From contig NZ_JBHSHL010000060.1 of NCBI RefSeq assembly GCF_042652965.1, positions 1 to 33,174 of the forward strand: a stretch of 33,174 nt of DNA, in the 5' to 3' direction. Position 1 is the first letter of the stretch. Each line of letters starts with the position of its first letter. Below, piece by piece: positions 28,550-33,174 of the stretch. The stretch is from Filifactor villosus (GTDB taxonomy: Bacteria > Bacillota > Clostridia > Peptostreptococcales > Filifactoraceae). A program made the position numbers and the translations under genes. Below the pieces are notes generated by a model, which ran no database searches, had not been told where the DNA came from, and saw nothing but the letters and a program-made list of their open reading frames with translations.

Positions 28550-30268
28550 ATGAGAATGTCAAAGCTATATATGCCCACTCTCAGGGAGGTTCCCTCGGAT
28601 GCGGAGATCATAAGTCATAAACTTTTGCTCAGGGCGGGATTGATCCGCAAGCTGGTTTCGGGAGTATATTCTTATCTGCCTCTTGGAAAGAGGGTGCTTT
28701 CCAAGATTGAAAAAATCGTTCGTGAGGAGATGGATGCGATCGGCAGCCAGGAAGTCCTGATGTCGGCGATCCAGCCCGCGGAGGTATGGAAGGAGTCCGG
28801 ACGATGGAGTGCTTACGGACCGGAAATGTTTCGTCTCCACGATAGACATGAGAGGGAGTTTTGTCTTGGGCCCACCCATGAGGAAATTTTTACGACAACG
28901 GTTCGAGATGAGGTCAATTCATACAAACAGCTTCCTCTGAGCCTGTATCAGATCCAGACGAAGTATAGGGATGAAAAGAGACCGCGATTCGGTGTAATCC
29001 GTTCGCGTGAGTTTATTATGAAGGATGCCTATACCTTTGACAGGGATCCCGAGGCGATGAAGGAGGCCTACTTTGAGATGTGGAAGGCTTACGAAAAAAC
29101 TTTTGATCGCCTCAAGGTAAGATACAAGGTCGTCGAAGGGGATTCGGGTGCGATGGGAGGTTCGGATTCGCATGAGTTTACCGCGATGGCGGAGTCGGGC
29201 GAGAGCAATATTATCTATTGCAATGACTGTGACTACGCAGCAACGGACGAAAAGGCGAGCACGGTTCTTGTAATGAAGGATCAAGATATAGAGCTTAAGG
29301 AGATGGAGAAGGTTTTGACTCCGAATATAGGAACCATCGAGGATTTGGAGAGCTTCTTCTCTACAACGGCGGAGTCCTTTGCCAAAACGCTGTTGCTTAC
29401 GGTAAACGGGGAGACCGTTGCCGTGATGATTCCCGGACATCGGGAACTGAATCTGATTAAACTCTTGAAGATTATAGATGCGGCCGAACATGAAATTGAA
29501 ATGGCGGATGCTCAGACGGTTCGTGAAGTGACCGGAGCCGAGGTCGGTTTTGCGGGACCGATCGGACTCAAAAAGGATATCAAGCTCTATGTGGACAAGA
29601 GGGTGACCGAGATGAAGAACTTTGTGGTCGGAGCCAATGAAACGGACTTTCACTACAAGAACGTCAACTATGCAAGAGATTTCGAAGGTATCGTAGTCGA
29701 AGATCTTGTCTTGGCACAGGAGGGAGACCTTTGTCCCAAGTGCGGTGCAAAGCTCCATACGGACAGAGGAATTGAAGTTGGAAACATCTTCCAGCTTGGA
29801 ACAAAGTACAGCGATGCCCTTGGCTTGACTTATCTGGACAAGGACGGAAAGAGCCAAAAGGTATGGATGGGCTCTCATGGGATCGGAGTGTCCCGAACGA
29901 TGGCGGCGATTATCGAACAGAACTATGACGAGAAGGGGATTATTTGGCCTTTGGTCGTAGCCCCCTATCACATCATCATTACGGTCGTCAACTCCAAACA
30001 GGAGGTACAGTCGGAACTTGGAGAAAAACTGTATCGTGAACTCAGTGCAAAGGGGTATGAGGTGCTGTTGGATGATCGCGACGAGAGAGCGGGCGTGAAG
30101 TTTAACGATGCGGAGTTGATCGGGATCCCGATCCGTATCAACGTCGGACGTCGAGCGGGAGAAGAAATTGTGGAGTTTGCTCTTCGAAGAGAAGAGCAAA
30201 AGCATGAGATCTCGATTAGCGAGATCGAAGAAAAGATCAAGGCGGAATTTAAGGCTCAAGGTCTGTAA
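28550..30268 (+). CDS. proS: Prolyl-tRNA synthetase (bacterial type with editing insertion)
   Basis: 572 aa, normal length. Class II synthetase. Motif 1 lies near RKLVSGVYSYLPLGKRVL, motif 2 is KYRDEKRPRFGVIRSREFIMKDAY (described here by its RDEKRPRFG and RSREFIMKD halves) and motif 3 is GIGVSRTMAAIIEQ. The INS domain that hydrolyses mischarged Ala-tRNA lies between motifs 2 and 3 (FAKTLLLTVNGETVAVMIPGHRELN). Two CxxC pairs flank it (CNDCDYAA and CPKCGAKL). The C-terminal anticodon-binding domain (YHIIITVVNS ... GIPIRINVGRR) is complete. AAGGAG lies 9 nt before ATG 28550. It is monocistronic with its own promoter. Confidence 0.95.
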   Translation: MRMSKLYMPTLREVPSDAEIISHKLLLRAGLIRKLVSGVYSYLPLGKRVLSKIEKIVREEMDAIGSQEVLMSAIQPAEVWKESGRWSAYGPEMFRLHDRHEREFCLGPTHEEIFTTTVRDEVNSYKQLPLSLYQIQTKYRDEKRPRFGVIRSREFIMKDAYTFDRDPEAMKEAYFEMWKAYEKTFDRLKVRYKVVEGDSGAMGGSDSHEFTAMAESGESNIIYCNDCDYAATDEKASTVLVMKDQDIELKEMEKVLTPNIGTIEDLESFFSTTAESFAKTLLLTVNGETVAVMIPGHRELNLIKLLKIIDAAEHEIEMADAQTVREVTGAEVGFAGPIGLKKDIKLYVDKRVTEMKNFVVGANETDFHYKNVNYARDFEGIVVEDLVLAQEGDLCPKCGAKLHTDRGIEVGNIFQLGTKYSDALGLTYLDKDGKSQKVWMGSHGIGVSRTMAAIIEQNYDEKGIIWPLVVAPYHIIITVVNSKQEVQSELGEKLYRELSAKGYEVLLDDRDERAGVKFNDAELIGIPIRINVGRRAGEEIVEFALRREEQKHEISISEIEEKIKAEFKAQGL

Positions 30269-30506
30269 GAAAGATAAGGACAAAACATATCGTATGGAAG
30301 AGAAACGGGATATGGTTTTTTGTTTCTCCGGACAACGATGAACACGGTACGAAGGAACGTTTTTTCAATCTGTGTTGTTCAATGTACGATTCCGATGTAT
30401 TCGTTTCTCGAACGATAGTTTTTGATAGAGGTCTGTAACTCTACGTTTAGGGACGGCGCGCTCCTTCCTACACATTTTTGAAACGAAAGCATTGAAAGAA
30501 GAGAAG
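30269..30506. other. proS downstream stretch without recognised content
   Basis: No coding frame with a ribosome site and no dispersed repeat was recognised. A 7-bp inverted repeat GAGAAAC/GTTTCTC (about 30300-30336) is weak. Transcription from proS may run to the terminator at 30507. Confidence 0.35.
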
Positions 30507-30549
30507 GCTGTTGCTGTGGAACCGAAATGTTTCCGGCAACAGCTTTTTT
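30507..30549 (+). terminator. Intrinsic terminator downstream of proS
   Basis: GCTGTTGC (30507-30514) pairs with GCAACAGC (30536-30543). An inner TGGAA/TTTCC helix extends the stem, and TTTTTT follows. Confidence 0.85.
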
Positions 30550-30556
30550 ATGGATA

Positions 30557-30670
30557 ATACTACCATTGCTTTGAATGATGGATATCAAGCGATTTGTATC
30601 CCATATGAAGAGAAAACGAATTTTCGTGGTTACAAAACAGATATAACCAACTCTTATTGAAGAATAGTAT
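30557..30670 (+). repeat. Family A dispersed repeat, 114 bp (A6)
   Basis: Ends ATACTACC and AATAGTAT. Central hairpin ACGAA-TT-TTCGT (30616-30627). Shared blocks are TTTGAATGATGGATATC and CAGATATAACCAACTC. Confidence 0.8.
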
Positions 30671-30704
30671 AAGAGTTTCGGATTCGAACGACACCGGTGT
30701 TGCG

Positions 30705-30806
30705 ATACTATTTTTCTCCTGGAAGTATTTGGATATCAAAACAAAGTGTTTCGTATTTGAAGAAGTCAAGCTTTTCGATATCAACGGCTCAAAGCGATCG
30801 TAGTAT
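30705..30806 (-). repeat. Family A dispersed repeat, diverged, reverse (A7)
   Basis: It begins ATACTATT and ends GTAGTAT. The order GGAAGTATT, GATATCAA, TTGAAG, CGATATCAA and CTCAAAG follows that of A3 with many changes. One base separates it from B4. Confidence 0.6.
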
Positions 30807-30807
30807 C

Positions 30808-30921
30808 ATACTATTATCTATTAGAATTGACAGATTGAATGTTTTGAAACATATCATCTTCCAAATTGTTTTTGGTAATGATATATTCTAAATACCCGGT
30901 ATTTCAAACGGAGAACGGTAT
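30808..30921 (+). repeat. Family B dispersed repeat, 114 bp (B4), with internal promoter motif
   Basis: Ends ATACTATT (30808-30815) and AACGGTAT (30914-30921). TTGACA (30827-30832), 17 bp and CATATC (30850-30855) point toward folD. It is very close to B1 in sequence. Confidence 0.85.
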
Positions 30922-31101
30922 AACTTGTGGGGAAAACAGATTGGAGGCTAATCTTCTCCAAGAGCTCAACGAAAGCGACAGAAGAATGAACTGGCGAGGA
31001 ATCCGTTTTCTCTGATGGAATGTGTCCATAGAATGACAATAAGAAGAAGTATTGTCGGAGGAATATTGCAGGACATATTACAGAAGATTTTGTAACTTTC
31101 G

Positions 31102-31130
31102 TTGAGTATCGGAAAGATAAATGATACACT
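31102..31130 (+). promoter_or_regulatory. folD promoter
   Basis: TTGAGT (31102-31107), 17 bp and TACACT (31125-31130) preceded by TG to give an extended -10 (TGATACACT). The predicted start near 31137 rules out translation from the ATG-like codon at 31102 and supports ATG 31183. Confidence 0.6.
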
Positions 31131-31182
31131 GTTCTTAGGTATGAAAGAAAATGAAGAAATTTTGGAAGGAAGGGAGAAGAAG

Positions 31183-32034
31183 ATGGCTTTTGAAGAGAAG
31201 TTGTTGCTCGGTACGGTGGTCGCAAAAACAAAGACAGAAGAATTGAGTATTCGAACGCAAGAATTAAAGCGGGGAGGAGTTATTCCCAAGCTGTGTATTA
31301 TGAGGGTTGGAGAGCGTCCGGACGACATTTCGTACGAGCGGGGAGCCGTAAAGAGGATGCAGAACATAGGGATCGAAGCGGAGGTGCAGACCTTTGCACA
31401 GTCGATCACGCAGGATGAGTTTCTGCAAGCTCTTGAGAAGAACAACAAAGATGAGAGTATTCACGGGATTCTAATCTTTATGCCTCTGCCTAAGCAACTG
31501 GATGTCGATGAGATCAAGGCAACCATCCTTCCGAGTAAGGATGTGGACTGTATTTCTCCTGCAAACGTGGCGAAACTGCTCACGGGAGAAGAAGGTCTTG
31601 TTCCCTGTACGCCGATGGCGGTGATTGAGTTGATGAAGTACCACGATATTGAAATGCAAGGCAAACATGTGGTCGTGATCGGACGTTCTATGGTAGTGGG
31701 AAAACCTCTTTCCATGCTGTTACTTCGTGAAAATGCAACCGTAACCGTCTGCCACAGCAAAACGGGGGGACTGGACAGGCTTTGTAGAGACGCGGACCTC
31801 GTAGTATGTGCCTTGGGCAAGTCCAAGTTCTTGACATCAAAGTATGTGAATGAGAAGAGTATCGTTATCGATGTAGGCATCCACGTTGACGAAGAAGGCA
31901 ATATGAACGGGGATGTCAACTTTGACGATGTGGCCCCTGTCGTAGCAAAAATCACTCCTGTGCCTAGAGGAGTCGGTTCGATCACGACTGTGGTGTTGGC
32001 AAAACAAGTATTGGAGAGTGCTGCAAAGGCGTAG
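31183..32034 (+). CDS. folD: FolD-type methylenetetrahydrofolate dehydrogenase, variant active site
   Basis: 283 aa from ATG 31183 (GGGAG 6 nt upstream), normal for FolD; in-frame upstream codons lie at or before the promoter. The NADP-binding part (HVVVIGRSMVVGKPLSMLLL, VIDVGIH, ITPVPRGVGSIT) is intact, as is Asp122 (KDVDCISPANV). In E. coli FolD the cyclohydrolase-dehydrogenase site uses Tyr50, Lys54 and Gln98 (YVASK, VQLPLP). Here the aligned residues are Tyr51, Ala55 (SYERGAVKR) and Phe99 (LIFMPLP). Loss of the Lys abolishes cyclohydrolase in studied enzymes while the dehydrogenase can remain. The protein may therefore be dehydrogenase-only. The alignment by eye is gap-free here, but activity is inferred. 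Confidence 0.88.
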   Translation: MAFEEKLLLGTVVAKTKTEELSIRTQELKRGGVIPKLCIMRVGERPDDISYERGAVKRMQNIGIEAEVQTFAQSITQDEFLQALEKNNKDESIHGILIFMPLPKQLDVDEIKATILPSKDVDCISPANVAKLLTGEEGLVPCTPMAVIELMKYHDIEMQGKHVVVIGRSMVVGKPLSMLLLRENATVTVCHSKTGGLDRLCRDADLVVCALGKSKFLTSKYVNEKSIVIDVGIHVDEEGNMNGDVNFDDVAPVVAKITPVPRGVGSITTVVLAKQVLESAAKA

Positions 32035-32286
32035 GTCGAAACAGCGAGACAGCAAGGCGGTAGAGGTTTTATTTTTCGTTGCAGACGATGGCTGCTTTCA
32101 ACGTAGAAAGATAGGGGAAGGCACAGTTGGATGTAGAGTGTCCTTACTATAAATGAAAAACAGTTCTTCAAGAAATTGAAGTTTTGGATGGATGATCTAT
32201 CTATGTCGTTTTCAACAAAATCAAAACGATCCGAAACAACTCTACATTGTTTTGCGGGAAGAAGTTCTTTTTTGAGGGAGGAAGAT

Positions 32287-32799
32287 ATGAGAGAGATGAG
32301 AAGAAAAGATCGGAAGATGAGTGAGGAGTTTGCTCTTTCGGTTCTAAAGAAGTGTGAATACAGTACCTTGGCGATGGTAAACGAGGAGGGAAGACCTTAT
32401 TGTATTCCGGTCTCTCCTGTCTTGGATGAGGAAAGGAAAGCGGTGTACTTTCACTGTGCAGGAGCAGGTTACAAGGTAGAACTGCTCAAAAAACATCCGG
32501 AAGTCTGTATGTCGGGAGTGGGCGAAACACGCCTTGTACCCGAGGAGAATACGACAGAGTTCGAATCTTTTGTTTTGGAGGGAAGAGCGGAATTTGTTGG
32601 AGAGGAAGAAGAAAAGATCCATGCACTCAGGCTCATTATGGAGAAGTTTGCACCCTCGAATATACACAACTTCCAAGAAGCGTTGGATCGAAGTCTAAAG
32701 ATTACCGCCGTCGTTAAGATTTCCATCAGAAGCATCAGCGGGAAACGCAAGAAGTACGATACACAAGGAAAAGAGATGAAGTGGCAGAGGATGGAGTAA
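32287..32799 (+). CDS. Pyridoxamine-5'-phosphate-oxidase-fold flavoprotein, NimA-like
   Basis: 170 aa with the start at ATG 32287, 7 nt after GGAGG; the frame opens at 32176 without a ribosome site. The split-barrel FMN fold of the NimA/PNPOx-like family is indicated by MRRKDRKMSEEFALSVLKKCEYSTLAMV at the start, GRPYCIPVSPVLDEE, VYFHCAGAGYKVELLKKHPEVCMSGV (residues about 58-85) and a late FESFVLEGRAEFVG strand. NimA enzymes reduce 5-nitroimidazoles, but most homologues of this type have unknown substrates, so resistance should not be assumed. No partner gene is adjacent; it lies 250 nt after folD on the same strand. Confidence 0.8.
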   Translation: MREMRRKDRKMSEEFALSVLKKCEYSTLAMVNEEGRPYCIPVSPVLDEERKAVYFHCAGAGYKVELLKKHPEVCMSGVGETRLVPEENTTEFESFVLEGRAEFVGEEEEKIHALRLIMEKFAPSNIHNFQEALDRSLKITAVVKISIRSISGKRKKYDTQGKEMKWQRME

Positions 32800-32806
32800 G
32801 GATGAA

Positions 32807-32839
32807 TGAGGGTCAAATACGTATCTACTTTGGCCCTCA
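32807..32839 (+). terminator. Hairpin after the NimA-like gene, weak terminator
   Basis: TGAGGGTCAAA (32807-32817) pairs with TTTGGCCCTCA (32829-32839) with one G-T pair. No T run follows (ACCTCTATAAAG), so termination would be weak or factor-dependent. Confidence 0.5.
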
Positions 32840-33126
32840 ACCTCTATAAAGCGGAGAACAAGAGGTGTTTCGGTAATGATGATATTCGTGCCGGTTTCAA
32901 CTATGGTGTCCTCTCATTTGTATTATGGCGGAGACATAAAATGATGCTGAATAACAATATGCCAATACACGAGAATCGCTGTAATGCAATTTGATCCTAT
33001 GATCGTTCACGCCATTTTTTGGAAACCATGTTTTTAGTACTATTGGTATTTCAATGGAAAAAATAGAGCTGATAAGCTTGGCTCATAAGAAAAAAGGATA
33101 ATGAAAAAACAAAAACAAAAAAGCTA
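32840..33126. other. Intergenic stretch; family B end fragment
   Basis: No gene was recognised. TGGTATTTCAATGG followed by AAAAAATAG at 33046-33067 resembles the right end of family B (compare 9558-9576), with AGTACTATT just before. Otherwise nothing. Confidence 0.35.
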
Positions 33127-33155
33127 TTGACAAAAAAAGGGGAAGGTGATATATT
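33127..33155 (+). promoter_or_regulatory. Near-consensus promoter at the right edge
   Basis: A perfect TTGACA (33127-33132), 17 bp and TATATT (33150-33155). GGTGA (33145-33149) and TCACC (33161-33165) form an inverted repeat around the -10. The expected start is near 33162. Confidence 0.75.
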
Positions 33156-33167
33156 AATACTCACCAT

Positions 33168-33174
33168 CGCGGGG
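33168..33174 (+). tRNA. Possible first 7 nt of an initiator tRNA (tRNA-fMet)
   Basis: The window ends in CGCGGGG. Bacterial initiator tRNAs begin CGCGGGGT, with an unpaired C1 that is rare in other tRNAs. A very strong promoter lies just upstream with a start about 6 nt earlier, as is usual for stable RNA genes. Only 7 nt are visible, so this is a guess from context. Confidence 0.35.

Overview
The window reads as chromosome of an anaerobic Gram-positive bacterium (Bacillota, Clostridia/Tissierellia-like). Reasons: strong AGGAGG-type ribosome sites, GTG and TTG starts, a class B sortase, an RsbV-RsbW-sigma factor module, a Gram-positive recF-gyrB-gyrA block, an oxygen-sensitive double-cubane iron-sulfur protein with its activase, and a surface protein built of InlB-type B-repeats plus a copper-amine-oxidase-like stalk domain. 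Genus is not determined.

Layout. 1-1079: 3' end of a repeat-rich surface protein. 1497-2408: lone 2-hydroxyacid dehydrogenase (SerA-like). 2409-4527: repeat-rich island holding a minus-strand pair (94-aa unknown protein plus DUF6036-type nucleotidyltransferase). 4528-7607: minus-strand operon of activase, Cys-rich dehydratase-like protein, double-cubane reductase and DUF3343 protein. 8164-10102: small minus-strand accessory genes (membrane protein, VOC protein, TfoX-N protein, GNAT). 10592-17696: deoD, yaaA, recF, gyrB, gyrA. 17772-22221: DIP1984-like protein, YtxH protein, 29-residue-repeat helical protein, DUF948-like protein and rsbV-rsbW-sigma, plausibly one stress module. 22627-28116: deoC, sortase B (minus), PAP2 phosphatase, then a four-gene run (TIM-barrel protein, fuculose-phosphate-type aldolase, YbjQ, SagB-type nitroreductase). 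28550-32799: proS, folD and a NimA/PNPOx-like flavoprotein. The last bases hold a near-consensus promoter and what looks like the first 7 nt of an initiator tRNA.

The most unusual feature lies between the genes. About 20 copies or fragments of short dispersed repeats fill the intergenic DNA. Family A (about 113 bp) has terminal inverted repeats ATACTATT/AATAGTAT. Family B (about 115 bp) has similar ends and carries, in nearly every copy, an internal sigma-A-type promoter (TTGACA, exactly 17 bp, then a TATAAT-like hexamer). Family C is about 145 bp. Short repeats D and E occur twice each. Elements abut one another (A-A, A-B, B-C). A decayed second copy of the 94-aa gene sits directly against a family C element. 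Other points of note are a FolD lacking the catalytic Lys and Gln of the cyclohydrolase site, and a GyrA with Ala at the quinolone-contact Ser position.
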